A stretch of DNA of 64,000 bases, taken from positions 36,251-100,250 of the forward strand of contig VZRZ01006570.1 in the NCBI GenBank assembly GCA_013398175.1, given 5' to 3'. Shown here in pieces: positions 1 to 14,458 of the stretch (positions are counted from its first letter, which is position 1; every line of letters starts with the position of its first letter). The notes below the pieces were generated by a model, which saw only the letters and a program-made list of their open reading frames with translations, did no database searches and had not been told where the DNA came from. A program made the translations under genes and the position numbers. Source of the DNA: Climacteris rufus. Taxonomy: Eukaryota; Chordata; Aves; Passeriformes; Climacteridae.

Positions 1-3000
1 GGACTGTGATTGTTATCTGAAAAAAAAATGTCAGCAAGAGAGTAAGAAGCAGCCAGAAATTGATTAACAGACTTCATAGTGGGTTCTGTATCTGCCTTTT
101 TAAATGCATAAGGGTACTTATGGGAAATAATTGTATCCTATTCTGTTTCAGTACTCTAGCGCTAATGCCTAATTTTATTTATTTTTTTTTAATTCCCCCT
201 TGAAAGCCAATGTCAATGGCAGCTTAAAAATGAGACATTTTAATTGTATTTAAAATTCCTACCAGAGATGTGCATACATAAAAACATCTGCTGGGTCCTT
301 GAAGCCTTCAGCGTTGGAAGGAGTAAAATCTCTATATTCTTGGTCAGGTCTGGTGTCCACATTTTGGCTCTACAATAGTGAAAGAGACTTCTTCAGTTAC
401 TGCAGAGACAGAACCTGAACGGAAAAGAGATGAGAGACAGCCAATAGCCAAGGCTATTGAAACCTGCAAGAAAAAATTGGATTCCATCCCTATCCTAAAA
501 CTAAACCAAACTAATTTTTTTTAATCCCTGAAAGGAGTCCCAAAATCTCATTTGCAGAAGTGCTGACTACTTGCAGTTAAAATGGAAAATGATGCAAGCA
601 ATCTTTTGAATGTGCTAAGTGATATATGCTGTTGAATTCTCTGAAAACCCCAAAGTTTTGATGTTTTGACTTGGGCAGTCAGAGTTTATGGTTATGTTTG
701 ACATTTCTTGCATGTCTTTATGACTGAATTTTGGAGATTCTTCCCCTATTCTCACAAGAATGAAATATGAATATGGGATGCTTACATGCAGTAACAGAAA
801 TCTCATTGTATGTGTGTAATATTAGGAAAAAAAATAACATTTTAGTACTGAATCCTAAGTAAAGCATGGACAAAACCACAAGGAGTAAATTAATACTGAA
901 CCTATATTTACATAAATTCATTCCAACATTTCAGTGAAGTAAATGATACTTTGAAAAAGAAACAAAAACGGTGTAATCTCCAACATAAAATTTCTGTGTT
1001 GAAATTGAAATGTATGTCCACTTGTGTGCATCAAGTACGTCACTTGTGTGACACTGCAAACTTATAATTATTCTATTTGTGTTGAACAAAAATTTTGCTA
1101 TGTTATGCTATAGGATTTTCACCCTATAGTGAATATAGTGAATATTCACCCTATAGTGAATATAGTGAATAACTCTCTCTGCAAAGATAATAACTATCCT
1201 GCTAATGGGTCATCTATAACAACCCTTACTGTTTATTCACTTTTCTTCTATTAAATGTCTACATGGGAAGTAATGGAAACTTTCTTATATATCGACAGGG
1301 CTGCTAATAAGAAGCTGGGTGAATTACTCTGATGTCAAAAGAGTTTTTACCCTGCTTAAATCAGAAAGTGTCATATTCAGAGAAGTATTCAGCCATTGAC
1401 TGAGAGACCTTCCTGTTTCTCTATGTCATCTTTTCTGTCTCGGGGACTGCAGTTAATGTTTCCATTAAATTTCTGTGGAATCATCACAGTAACCTGCAGG
1501 AGAGTGTGCTGGAGCAGACTATGCCACACAGTAACTTTCTTTGCCAGCAAAGGAACAAAAAGGGAAACAGGAAGGGACTGTAGGTTTGAACACAAGGCCA
1601 ATATGACACACGTTGTTTCCTAAGGTTTATAAGTTGCAGACAGTGTTTAAAGTATGTGAATTTCACATTCCCTTTGATATTACTAATGTTTATCTTAGTG
1701 CTTAATAAATCACTAGTTTGATTTACTTCAGTAATAATAAAGCTATACTTGCAGCAACCTTAATATTAGCTATGTGTGTTTGCATTGGATGAAGTCTAAA
1801 GTTGCAGAACTATTTATTAAACATTTCCTGGCATGTGTGGTAGAATTGTGACTGCATAGCTGCATTACATTACATTACATTACAAAAGATATTTTGGGGA
1901 ATATTTTATACTCTCTTTCTTTCAACCACAACACAGATTACAAATAAAGAAAATCCCTTTGTTAAAATTGCTGTAGAACAAACAAAAAATTATTATATTT
2001 CACTTATCATACAAGAACTTTCAGGGGAGATACTCTTTAATTTAGCCTTAACTCACCCAGGTGTGCATGAATATTCTAAGACTTTATACATTAGTAATAT
2101 GTAAGATAAAACTATAAAAGCTTTGCAGTATCATGGGTATAATAGCAGCATGAGATGAGCTATTCTTATCCTACCTTTGTCTTTCAGGTAGCCAGCTGAA
2201 CAGTTCAACACAGATTTTTTATTTCTGTTGTTGAAAAATAATTGGCAATAACAGCATATATTCAATACACCATGTTGTTTTCACTCCTTTCACATCCAAT
2301 GGAGCCAGATGAATCATGATCCTTGGCCCACTGTACTCAGGGACATCATGTTGTGTTATGTGCAGAAAAACAGGCACAAGTATGTATAATATTCTTTGGA
2401 GAATAAGCAGTGCTTCAGAGGCTTATTTTTCTTTTACACACATATATATCATAAAATATTAAAGAAAATCCTGCTGAATGATGTTAGCGCACATGTGTAA
2501 TGGTGTGGGAAAGCTAATTATAGTAGATAATTTTCAAATCAAAGGCAAGGAGTTTCATTTCCAAACCAACTGTTAGCAGTTGCAGTTGGAAACCCTGAAC
2601 TTATTACTCTAATTATTGTACTTTTATATTGTCATAATTCCAAGGGAACCTGTCCATGGCTCTTGTTGTTGTTGACATGTCCACATCAGAAGGATAGTTA
2701 TTGTCTGCCCCAAAGAGCCTATAATCAGAGCAGCAGCAAAAGAAGGCAAGAAATGGAGAGCTAGGAAACTCACTGTATTAAAGAAATCCACTGATTTGAG
2801 TAATAAGCAACTACAACTGTGGCAAGGAACTTATCACCTTTCTTTCAAAGCCCTTTACAGTGTATATGGATGTATTTTTAATGATAATTGTATTTTTATG
2901 CAATTATGAATTAAAAATAATAAGCTCTGGAGGCCTGGAAATATGCTCACATGGCATAAGTGTAACAAGGGGAGTCAAGAAAAGAAAATTATTTGCTCTG

Positions 3001-3469
3001 TGGAAAGATTGTTTTTGCACCCTCCTCCCTCATTAAGAATAAACTGTAAATGGCTGGTTGTGCTGGTAGTGTTGCCTAAAGCAGGGGACAGAAAAACATT
3101 GCAACAGTGTTAGACTAGTAACATAAAAAGCAGGTCCTTTATTGAAATCTTTCAAGGTGCATGATGTGGCTATATGCACGATTGGAATGTGATTTCCATG
3201 GTTTTTATAAGTTTAACAAATTAGCTTATCAATTGAATATTGTCCAATTAAAAAAGAAGTCCATTAGGATACCTAGCCCCTGGGTTCAGCCCCCTACTGA
3301 GACACCCCCCCCCNTCTGTGGTTCCAGGAAGTAGCAACATTATGCTAGGATCTTAGGAATGTGTTTTGTCTATCTAACTATTGGAGTAGAAAAAATACTG
3401 ACAGTAGTCTACAGAGCTATGAATATATGAAAAATATATAAAAAGCAAAAGTCTTTAGGCACCAGTAGA
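1..3469. other. AT-rich DNA without recognised genes
   Basis: No open frame here looks like a protein on either strand, and I see no RNA gene. The stretch is AT-rich with short homopolymer runs. It contains a short ATTAC run near 1862-1883, a 27-bp tandem duplication at 1118-1171, and one undetermined base (N) at 3314 inside a poly-C tract, probably a sequencing or assembly weak point. It is best read as intergenic or intronic DNA. Confidence 0.7.
1118..1171. repeat. 27-bp direct tandem duplication
   Basis: A 27-bp unit starting TTCACCCTATAGTGAATA occurs twice head to tail, the second copy beginning at 1145. Each unit also has an imperfect dyad (ATTCAC...GTGAAT around TATA), so the block can fold on itself. 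No function is suggested. Confidence 0.85.
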
Positions 3470-4035
3470 GTTAATTTTCTGCACAGTGTCTGGTATGCAG
3501 TGGTATCTTGGATTTGTGCTGGGAGCAGCGTTGAAAACACAGGGTTGTTTCTGTTACTTCTGAGCATTGTTCACACAGAGCCATGGTCTTTGCTGCCCCC
3601 CACCACATCCCACCAGCAGGAAGATTGGGGGTTCACAAGGAGTTGGGAGGGAACACAACCAGGACAGTTGAGTCCAGCTGACTCAAAGAGTATCTCATGC
3701 CATATGGCATTATGCTCAGCACATAAACCAGGGCAAAAGCTGGCTGGAAACCACCACTCAGGAACAGACTGGACATTGACTACTTGGTTATGAAGAATTG
3801 GCTCTCATTTGCATGACTAGACTTTCTTTGATTTTATTTCTTTCTATCTTTTTTCCTGTAGTCCTTGTTGTTATTTTCATTTGAATTATAATTTCATTAT
3901 AAGTTTATTTAATTTCATTTTATTTTTTCAATTTTTGAACTGTTCTTATCTCAACTTACAAGTTTTCTCACTCTCAGCCTTTCAGTTCTCACATTGCTAT
4001 CCTGATGGGTTAGGAGTGAGGAAGCTGCTGGGACT
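3470..4035 (+). mobile_element. Decayed avian ERVL-type LTR
   Basis: The order of motifs matches a common avian ERVL LTR. It opens with GGATTTGTGCTGGGAGCAGC. A segment near 3570-3700 follows with TTCACACAGAGCCATGG, a CACC-rich stretch, and GAGTTGGGAGGG. Near 3690-3720 is the segment CATATGGCATTATGCTCAGC. The 3' part near 3940-4035 has CTTATCTCAACTTACAAG, TTTTCTCACTCTCAGC and a GGAGTGAGGAAGCTGCT block. Many substitutions and an AT-rich insertion near 3830-3930 show age. No internal retroviral genes adjoin it, so it is probably a solo LTR. Ends and target duplication were not resolved. The assignment rests on recalled avian repeat structure and should be searched. Confidence 0.65.
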
Positions 4036-7000
4036 TTTAGCTGTCCATCACAAGCATTTAGTATTTGTATCGTGTTACTTGTTTGGTTTTTTTTTTTCAT
4101 TCTCAGGAAAAGCCAGAATAACAACCTATTATTAAGTCAAATAATAACTCATTTGTTGGTCATATGGAAGTTTGAAATCACTGGATGTAGCCCCAAGGTA
4201 AAGGTACCTAAAATGATGGTCTTTAGGGTGAAAGTTGAAATCATTATTTGGGTTTTTTTAAATAATACTTCAATCAAATAAATAAAATTATTACATTTGT
4301 AAAACTGATGTTTTTCATAATGGGCAAAGATGATACTGAAGAAAGAAGTTAATGCAGCTCAGCTTTAATTTATGTCTTTGAGTGCAATGAAGCCATACAC
4401 TTGCTTTTTAAGTAATTATTTGTTTTATGTTATTGTCACCTCTTTGTCACAGCTGCCTTTTCCATCCAACTGCAGCTACTCCTCCAGAGTACAAAATCAT
4501 AATGAATCTCTACATCATACGGAGTTTGAAGGGCTTATTCATTTTTCCCACAAAAGTTAAATAAAGTAAAAAACTTTCAGCCCATCAATCCTTTAGCAAG
4601 CTGTCCAAGGTGACATTTCATTGGTGCATTTTGTCAGTGAATAAATCGTACAACATGCTCTGAAAAAAAAGTGGAAAACGTTCAGTCCTTTTTCATTAGA
4701 TCTGTCCAAAGCTGAACCACTGGAGATTACATACAAAAAGCACATAAGACAGAAAAGTGCTATTCTGTCTATAAACTGCATTAATCATTCATTTCCTTCT
4801 GAGTGGTTTGAGTCACTGCCCTTTCTCTGGTTAGGTCCAAAACTGGCAATTTAATTTTGAGCTGCATGACAGATACATTTCAAAGAAATCACAGACATAA
4901 TGACTCCTGTCAAGCTTGATAAAGTCCTCATTCATCAATTAAGGAGCTTCCAATAAGGCAAGATGGGTAGAGCAAAATGGGACCAATCACATGATAATAT
5001 GAACAGAGTTGGGTTTGCCAGGATTTTCCCCCTCTCTCTCTCACGCATACAGAATCACATATTCCCCAAAACAAACACACCTGTACACACACACCCCCTC
5101 ACACATGTTCTTCTTGTTGATTCTGGGAATAGAAATAACTAAAAGGCTTCTATTCACTGATATGAACTAATTACCTAAGGGACTGCAATTACTTTACTGC
5201 TCCACTGACAGGAAGTGTCAAAGAGCTGACCAAAGATAATAAACACCTGAGGAGTCACCATTTACTGCAGTGTCAAAATGATTTTTTATTAGTTAAATTT
5301 TTACAGCCTATACTGAAAATAAGTGTTCAAATAAAAGTGATTTAGGTAAAGAAATAGTAATGCAATAAAATCTAATGAATTTTTGAAAAATATGCTACAT
5401 AAACAAGTGAAGCTCCGATAATATAGAGGAGGCACAATGTGATAGTTTAAGGACCAATTTAAAGTAGCGATAAGCCAATTAAAGGGACACTGTCATGGGT
5501 CCAATACAGGGCTAAATCAGTGGATGTTCTAGATACTGAAGAGTCATTTTGCAGTTAAAGACTTGGCTAAATGCAAAGACTTCCTGCTCAGGGTGTCCTA
5601 ATCAGACATCACTAACAAACTTTATTTTACGAAGTAGCCTAGGATAAGAAAGTCCAGAGTAGTCTAGGATAAGAAACCATACCCTAGAGTAACCTAGGAT
5701 AAGAAAGACTTGTGTACCTTTATGCATAAATGAGTCATTAAAGAAATTTTGGAGTAGATTTCACACCAAAGTCTTCTATTAGGTGACGAGAGCACAAGCA
5801 TTGCTGCAAGTTCTACACCTGCTTAAATCATCAAAAGTAACTGATTTTACTTGGCATCTTTGATGATACCAGTAGGAACAGATTAATAAAAATTGCTTTA
5901 CTGGTTCCTGCCCCTCTTTCAACTTTGCTCCCTTTCTACATTTCTAACATTATAATAGATCCATTTCTACCACTTCTCACCACTAAGAATATGATTTCTT
6001 TTATGCCCTAAGAGGAATGACAGAATATTCAGAAATCAGACATATTTTTCTTTCCATACGTATTTTTCTTTCCAGATAATTTCTAATAAAACGTCCGTGT
6101 TTAGGCTAATTGAAAGAGAAATAGTGCTACTGGCCCACAATGAAAAATCACGAAATACTGCTGTTTGGGCTAGATTCAGAACAGATTTCTTCTTGGACAC
6201 CTGGTGCCCTGACTTTTTTATGTACTTAATTTCACCGCCAATGAAGGTTTTTTCTGACATTTGGAGTAAGCAAAGCCATAACTCCTCATATTCTTGTCTT
6301 CTGTCTGTGTTTAGAGCTCCTTCAGAGGAGCAACCAGTCATACTGGAGTAGTCTTATAACTTCAAGGTTCAGAAGAAGAGTGGAGGAACACAGAAATGGT
6401 GGAAAGTCATCTTTAGTCTTTCTCCTTCCACTTTTTAGCTTAAGAAATACAATAATAGATAATGTCATAATTTCCTAAATACATGCTAACAACCTCCTCA
6501 TTAAATTTTGGCATTTAAAACCACTCAAATCTTTCTTTGCAGAGAAGTTTTCCCTTTGCAGCAAACTTGATCCTTATTTTTTGTAATGTTTTACATAATA
6601 TCTGAAATAGCCTATATTAACAAGTGTTTTCTACTAGCAGACTTTGCTCTCAGTTTCATTTAATGATGACACAAGTTTTTGATGTTTGTTGATTTGTAAC
6701 TTGGGCTTTTATAAATATGCATAAAAATTAGTTTCAAAAAATTATCTGTGAAGGCACGAAAGTAGTTTCTACATACTTATTAACTGGCCAACATGTTTTG
6801 AAATTTTCACCTGAAAGTGAAAAGTGATCACGCTGCAAAGGGCTTACACTGACAGAACACTTGGTTCACCTTCTACAAGTGAAGACAACAGGCACCTAAC
6901 AGCAGTACGAAATGGATTGCATTGAAAGATTCCACCTTTTCTCAGATTCTAACCTTTTTATAGTTATACATGAGCGGAATTTCTATTAAAATATTGCAGA

Positions 7001-10000
7001 TTTTTTCTTATTTTATTTACAGATCACCTTTTGAGACTCTTGGAACACTAAGAATACCTTGGCTTTCATGATGCAGTCAGTGGGAAGACTTCCTCATTGT
7101 TTTATAAATGTCCAAGATTCTCAAAATATTCCTTTTACAGGTCTAAGGCAGTATTTTGAATGGCTCTATCAAGATGAGCTGAAAAATGTTAAGCCTGTCA
7201 TGGTCAAATTTTAGCTCGGGGAATCTATGGCTGTGTTTGAAGTTCTTTCCGGGAAGCATGAACAAAGAAATTTTTCCATGAGATACTCCTGTCTTCCACA
7301 AAACTTGAAGGGAAATGAGCATTGTCTCCCTTATTTCCTCCATATTGTCCACGTATTTGCATAGGAGAAGGCACACAAAGCCTCCTTACAGCCACAGAAC
7401 AGTCTCTGGCAGCTTTTCCTCTGCTATGCTTTGCCAGGGGGCCAGGAGGCTGCACAGGAAGGGGAAAGGATAGTTACTGCTGTGCTGCTCAGCTGGCAAA
7501 GAGGGTTATGAATCTCTCAACCAGGAATGAAAAACTTTGGTGTACTTCACCTCTGTGGGAGAAAAATGTTCTCTGCAGATTATTTAGAAGTTTGAAAGTC
7601 TGAATCAGACAATAAGTAATACTGAGTTAAAAGCAAGAAGGTGTTGAAAACTCAAAGTAGTTCTCGCCCACAGGCCTAATTTAGAGCGTTTGAAAGTACA
7701 GTGGAACCCACTGAGACAATAAACCTTTAGCCTCCTTAGGATATTGTCCTACAGAATGTGAAAAAGATGATAAGTACCTGTATAAAATCTGAAACCAGAA
7801 AAGAACAGTAGTTTATGTGGGTATGAATACGTCATTTGAGATAGTACTCTACTTAACACTGTTTAATGAAAAAGAACTGGTTTAGATAAGGATCACAAGG
7901 AACTGGCTTACTTTCGTAAACTAAACAATTTTTGAAATTATTACATTTAATTGTAATTTCAAAAAAGGTAAAAGCCTTCAAAATAATTTTAACAACAATT
8001 ATCATTCAATAGGTGGAGCCACAAAATGCACAATGCTCCTCCAAAAATAAAACTAATGTCTGTTTGCAAGTATTGTTCACAATACCCTTATTTTTTACCC
8101 TTCATAAAATCATACTTGTGTCATACATATTGTCATAAAGCCATGGTAACTATGCAAATGCCAATATCAAATCGTGGGTAAGATGTTTTATTTCAAGATA
8201 ATATTTTTAGTGTGTTTATGAAAACTTTATTGCAATTTTAAATACAAATAATCTGTACTGCGTATTTATCTCAGTATCTTTATTGTAACCTGTTCTTTCT
8301 TAATGGAACAGTATCTTTTACAATTTCCTCCTAATGAATGTTACAGTTATTTTCTAACTACTCAGATTTCAAACAATTTGTCCCAAGACTGGCAGCATTT
8401 GTTTACAACTGTCAATTGGGTTTCTACCAGATTTAAGAAAATGTTCAAACCATTTCATTCCATTTTGCCCTTTGAACTTTTTTCAATAGAAATATGTCCC
8501 TTTTACTGGTACTGAATTAAAGCCTTTTTTAATTCCCAATGAATTTTGATGTTTATTGGACCATTCGGACTTCTGAAAATTAATTACTAGTCACAAGAAG
8601 TTAGAATGCTCACAGAAGTGAATAACAATTTTTAAAATGCACTACCAAGATCCTGACTTGTTAAGCATCAAGAAAGAGGGAATATGGAGAATTGTGATCT
8701 CCTTCTCCTAGTGAGACCAGTGATGACATCACTGAATGTTTCTTTCAGTAGTTCTGATTTTAATCCTTGCTGAAGCTCACAGCTTCCAAACAGTGAAACA
8801 GAATATAAGAGGTAACCCTTGTTGAATGTACTTGGTTTGGTTGTTTCCTAGTTGGTTTGATGATCTGTAGTTGATAGGTACCAATTGGATGAGGATGAAA
8901 GGTCATGAAAGCCTAACAGAAGGTCTCAATTAGCATACAGGAAAGGTCGAATTAATTATTTTTCCAATAACACCTCTAAAATATTTTCGTGAGACTATAA
9001 ACGGTGAAACTCTTCCTTTAGAAAGTTTAAATATTCAGCATACCTCATGTAGTTTTCTTCATGTCTGGAAATACAAGATGTTTCTGACAACTATAAACTT
9101 AGCTATTTGCTTACAACATTTTACAATGCTGTCCAACATGCTACATGCTCCCAGTTGTTAAGTGAAAACTTTGCCTTCATTATGTTTATATTACAATTCC
9201 AATGGTCTATAGGGAACAGAGATGTGAGTTTATAGTGTGATCAAATGTGCTACAGTACCACCTGTTCTATGCCGTAATGCATACTCTGTTTAACAAAATA
9301 AAGGTTGTAGTAGGAATCCAAAAGGATCATATTGCATAACACTGATTATATAGGACATCTAAACCGTATACTCTGTTTTCTCCCTTCTTTACTGCTTTTA
9401 GCTTCCATTTAGATCTTTCATCTACCTCTGGAATAATAATAGTGGTATGTTTAAACAGGGATTTGCAGCACAAAATTCTACTATCTCAGTGTTTTTACTT
9501 GGCTAAAGGCTAGAAACAGAAGATCACCTTGAAAAATCTTTATATTCTTATTTGGTTTCTAAGTTCTCATATATTGCTCCTTTTAGAGCCTAGTAAGATT
9601 AGGATGCCTAAGTCAGTGGTCTTAACTCATAATTTAGTGATTAATATTGGTGCTTTAAGACATAAGTCCAACACCAAAACACGTAGGGCAACTGAGAAAA
9701 TATGCCCTACATTAAAATAAATGACAGATCTTTCTTTCCTCTCCAGGACAGTCAGGTTTGACATTTGCAGTAATACAAAAGTTGCAAAAAGATAGTTATT
9801 CAAAATTAATCTCTCCGTTAAAATGCCTTTGTGACTAATAGGAAAAAAACCTTGCATACAGTGCTATAAATCTTTCTGCTAGCACTAAACCCTTCTAATT
9901 ATGGGTTAGACTAACAATACATACTAAAATTTATGTGCAAATACAACTAATGTGATTTTTTTTCTAATTCCATCTCTGACATGGAACTGAATAAGGAATC

Positions 10001-11724
10001 TCTAAAGGAATACAAATAAACAAGTAGATTAAAATAATTTTTCTAGATTTCCAAGTATCCTGATACTAAATAGTTGCAGGTGCTCTACTTCTGCTAATTC
10101 AAAAAAGAGAGAAATTAAAACAAAATCTAGCTGCCTGCAGCTACTTACTATCAAGTTGTTTAACAATGAAGTAGTTCATTTGCAATTTCATATAAATTCC
10201 CTAAGAGAACTCCTATTCTATTATATTTTTAATTCTCCCCCCCTTTTTTTTCTGTTATTGAAGATGATTCAGTTTTGTTGCTCTAATGTGACAATAATTC
10301 AGAAGAATTTACGAAAATCTTGAACCTAAAATCTATATTTTGATCCTGTCTATGCTGACTGCAAGTAGAAATGTTTCTGTTATTATTTGAATGGAAACAG
10401 TATTTTAGTTACTAGAATATTTACATTTCAAAGGAAATTAATATTTAAAACGCAACTTTATTTTTCAGATTCACATGAGTCAGATGTATACACACCTTCA
10501 CAATGTGGTTCCATGAGTTGAAGTCTGTTTCTGAAATTCATGAAACAAATTATTGATGGTTTCAATTATTTTCAGTTTTCATCTGTCCTTCAACTTGAAA
10601 TTCTGTTGTTTAGCATTCTGTTTTTAGAAGCAGTAGGTAATGAACACTAGGTAGATCACTGCTTCTGAGGATCCTTGAAAACATTTATATCAAGCTGGTC
10701 TAAGAGAGTTATTTTTTAATGAAAGGTCTCTAACTCACAGGCTCTGGGGAGCGCATTTATGTATTAAGGTCAAAGTTAAGTAATATGGTTTTTGGTGAAA
10801 AATATTATTTTGCTAACTGTGCTTTTGAAACTAATGGTCCTTTACAATCCCAAAGAATAAGAATAAATTAATGTAAAAACGCACAATCCTGAGGGAAGTT
10901 TACATTATTTGAAGGACAGTTCAGAAAGAAATAACTGCATTACTAGCACTGTGTGAAAAGTAGCCTGATGATAAAACAAAATGCATATGGCCAAAGAAGT
11001 TTTTTATATGGCTAAAGGAGGGAATTAGAGGTCTGTCTTACTGAAAAATCAGTTAAATGAGTTACAAATGATAACAACACTTTCAAAATGCTAGTATTGC
11101 ATGCAGAATGCAATGTACTCTATATATGTGGGTGAGCATGTATCTATCTCAAAAGGAAAACAATAATAACCCATTAAATGGTTGGAATATTGGTGATGAG
11201 AAGATGATTGAAATACATGCCTTGGAGAGAGAAATAAAAGTCAGAAAAAAAAAAGTCATATAAAAAGTCATGTAAAAAACCATGTAAAAAGTGAGTGTAC
11301 TGAAATATTGTGGGGAAAAGATGTAATGTAATTGGGAGCTAAACGAGAAGCTAAGCATCACTGAATCCATCAATGACACAGCTAGGGTCAATCCACCCGA
11401 AATTCTAAAGTAATTGGAAATTCACCCTGAAGTAATTGGTCACTGACATGTCTAGATTCAATCAAAGTCAGTAATGAGCCAGAAATACTAGTGCCCTTTA
11501 TCTATTTTTGTGAAATAGTGTCAACATTTAGAGTACATATGAAATACAAGCTTTAGTATGTGAAGGGACTACAAAAGAAGGGGAACAGTCTTGTCAAGTG
11601 GGATTGAACCTCTCATTTCCTTCTGGATCATTAATTCAGACAGCAGTCATGCATGTTTTCAGTACCCCTCTGTATCTTAAAGCAGGCACTGAACTATATG
11701 CATAAAAGGTTTTAGCATACTACA
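4036..11724. other. Unique AT-rich DNA, no genes seen
   Basis: About 7.7 kb with no convincing coding region, RNA gene or mobile element. Open frames are short and have no recognisable motifs. Minor features are CT/CA-rich microsatellite sequence near 5028-5105 and three spaced copies of a CTAGGATAAGAAA motif at 5634-5707. It is likely intergenic or intronic. Confidence 0.65.
5634..5707. repeat. Three spaced copies of GTARYCTAGGATAAGAAA
   Basis: Near-identical 19-mers start at 5634, 5659 and 5689, spaced 25 and 30 bp apart. Spacer lengths differ, so this is a degenerate short tandem array rather than a pure satellite. Function unknown. Confidence 0.8.
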
Positions 11725-12931
11725 TAACCTGATCTTCTTCTGCAACAAGGGGATGATGGGAAGGCTGTGGATATTCTTCACGTAGCATTTAATAGAGACT
11801 TTGACACAGTTTTCCACAGTAGTCTATTGGAGAAACCGCTGACTCATGGCTTAAATGTGTGCACTCTTCACTGGGTAAAAACTGGCTGGATGGCCCAGCC
11901 TAGAGGGCACTGGGGAATGGCGGAGCATCTGGTTTGTGTCTGGTCACTACTGGGGGGGTCCTCAGGATGAGTGTTGGGTTCAGTCCTGTTTTATATCTTT
12001 ATCGATGACCTGGAGATCAAGTGCACCCTCACTCAGTTTGCAGATGACGCCAAGTTGGGTGGGTGGGAGTGTAGATCTGCTGGAGGGCAGGAAGGCTCTG
12101 CAGAAGGATCTGGGCAGGCTGGATTTGTGGCTTGAGGCCAAGTGTATGAGGTTCAACAAGGTCAAGTGCCAGGTTCTGCCCTTCGGTCACAACAACCACA
12201 TGCACAGCTACAGGTTGGGGCAGAGTGGTTGGAAAGTGGCCAGTCAGAAAAGCACCTGGGAGTGCTGGTCAACACCTGCCTGAACATGAGCTATGAGTGT
12301 GCCTACATGGCCAACAAGGCCAATGGCATCCTGGCCTGTATCAGCAATAGCGTGGCCAGCAGGACTGGGACAGTGATTGTCCCTCATGTACTCAGAGCTG
12401 TTGAAGACACCTCAAGTTCTGTGTCCAGTTCTGGGTCCCTCAGTTCAGGAAAGACATTGAGATTCTGGACAAGCCTGGACAAGAGCAACATAGCTGGTGG
12501 AGGATCTGGAACACAAGTCTTATGTGGAGTGGCTGAGGGAGCTGGGTATGTTCAGCCTGGAGAAAAGGAGGCTCAGCGGTGACCTTATCACTCTCTATAA
12601 CTACCTGAAAGGAAGCTGTAGGCAGGTGAGGGTTGGCCTCCACTCCCATGCAAACAGTGACAGAAGGAGATGACATAGCCCAAATCTTCACCAGGGAAGG
12701 TTAAGGTTAGACATCAGGAAGAATTTTATCGTGAAAAAGGTTGTCAAGCATTGGAACTACCCAGGAAAGTAGTGGAGTTACCATCCTTGGAGGTGTTCAA
12801 GAAATGACTGGATGTGGCACTTAGTGCCATGGTCTACTTGACAAGGTGGTGATCAGCCAAATATTGGACTCAGTGATCTCAGAGATATTTTCCAACTTTA
12901 ATGATTCTGTGATTCTTTGATTCTGTGACTA
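11725..12931 (+). mobile_element. CR1 LINE, 5'-truncated, 3' end present
   Basis: The sequence follows the 3' part of an avian CR1 element. It starts in the end of the reverse-transcriptase frame (GGCTGTGGATATTCTTCACG, then CTGGGTAAAAACTGGCTGGATGG). It continues through GTTTGCAGATGACGCCAAG, GTATGAGGTTCAACAAGG and the CAGCAATAGCGTGGCCAGCA block, and ends in the octamer tail ATTCTGTGATTCTTTGATTC at about 12903. Several frames stay open for 60-146 codons, but stops and frameshifts break the ORF2 reading. CR1 copies are usually truncated at the 5' end, as here. The left boundary is approximate. Confidence 0.92.
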
Positions 12932-14268
12932 ACAAATTCCAAGCAGCACTTTAGCAAGAGCTTTGCAGAGATAATCTCTAATTGACGATCGAATTGGTAC
13001 GAAAATGGATACTAATATATAAGCTAACACTTTTTTGGTAAATTGTGAGAGATACTCCTGTATTTCTATAAGGACCCACACGGCACTTTTATCCAAATTT
13101 CTAGTTTACTTTCAAGGCTTGCAAAGAAATTTAATGCCCTGCATATTACAAAATTGGGTCACCATGGCCAGCCAAAGAAATGTCTTTTTTTTCGTCTCTC
13201 TGTTCCATTTCACCATTTTACTACAGAAAATTGAAAGTCCCTGTTCCAAGTTCTGGTAACTAACATAAAGCTTTCTGTATTCTCTATCTAAAACTCTGTA
13301 TTATTGACAGGCATCCTACTCATTTCACAGGGCCTCCAAGAATGTGATTTGAATGGGCTAACCCCAAGACTTTCGAGAAGGACTAGAAAAAAACCCAAAC
13401 ATATGTAAAAAAATCATAGAAATGCATTGCTAACTCCAATAGTGAAAGAATTCTCATGCAAATCACCATTGCCATTGAGAATGTAGTTAGAAACTACAGC
13501 TTTCCAACTATTTATGTCAGTAAACAAACCCACCCTTTCAGAGGACCTTTTTGGGTTCAGCTGCTGCTTACAATATTGCACACCATTGCCTGACAGCTAC
13601 CTTAAGAAGAATTGACTTCCTGTAGAAAGAACATATGTGCTAGGGATACAAGCAGTTGAGAGATAAACAGTCAAACTGTGGGACACTTTGTCAATGAAGA
13701 AAGATAAAATATAGAAGGTGCATTACACATTAGGTGAAGGACACTGATAGTATAACATGGAAAGTAGCATACAAAAGTATTTCCAAATAGAATAAAGATC
13801 AAGAAAAAAAGGTGTGTACTCACAGAGGCTGGTAGACTAGATCTAGAGATCCTAGGAGGCTGTTTCTTTGTTGCCATTAAATAGTTCTTTATACTTTTAA
13901 GTCATGCATCTTTTGCCTTTCCCTTTTTTCCCTATCTGTCAGAAGGAAGCACTATTAAAGAAAAGAGAGATTTTCTCTGAAAAATAACCCATGTACAGAT
14001 TCTGGCTCAGTAAGAATGGATTTAGTTTGTAAAGCAGATAAAAACATCAAGAAAGTTGTATTCTTTATATACCTTTTAGTGAACACATCTGCTACCTGAC
14101 ACATTTAAAATTGCATAATATTTCTTGACTGCAGAAAATAAGTTCAGTGGGGTAACAGAGTATGGTAACTGAGATATTATTGAACTATGGAAGTCTGAAC
14201 CCTAACCACTGAACAAGTAAAATAGGCTACAAAATGTACTGTCTTGAACTGAATTATTTATGCCAAGT
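12932..14268. other. Unique DNA, no genes seen
   Basis: Between the CR1 tail and a simple repeat there is no recognisable gene or repeat. Open frames are short and motif-free. Confidence 0.6.
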
Positions 14269-14326
14269 CAAACAAACAAACAAACCAACAAACCAACAAA
14301 CCAATCAACCAACCAACCAACCAACC
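14269..14326. repeat. CAAA/CCAA tetranucleotide repeat
   Basis: A run of CAAACAAACAAACAAACC changes into repeats of CCAACAAA and then pure CCAA. It is an interrupted tetranucleotide microsatellite that probably evolved by substitution within one array. Confidence 0.9.
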
Positions 14327-14458
14327 GTGATGAGTATCCTCCTAGAGGTTGTCTTCAAGGTGTGGGTCCAAATATAAGTGAAGAGAAAATGTCACAGGTC
14401 TTCTGAGTTCCAACTTGCTAGCTCTAAGAATGAAAGGAGTTGGCTGGATGTAAAGATA

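Noticed and set aside
7322..7603. 93-codon open frame
   Set aside because: Overlapping frames are open on both strands and no motif or codon signal supports it.
11767..12691. Open frames of 60-146 codons as host genes
   Set aside because: They follow the CR1 3' region in mixed frames and are remnants or shadows of that element.
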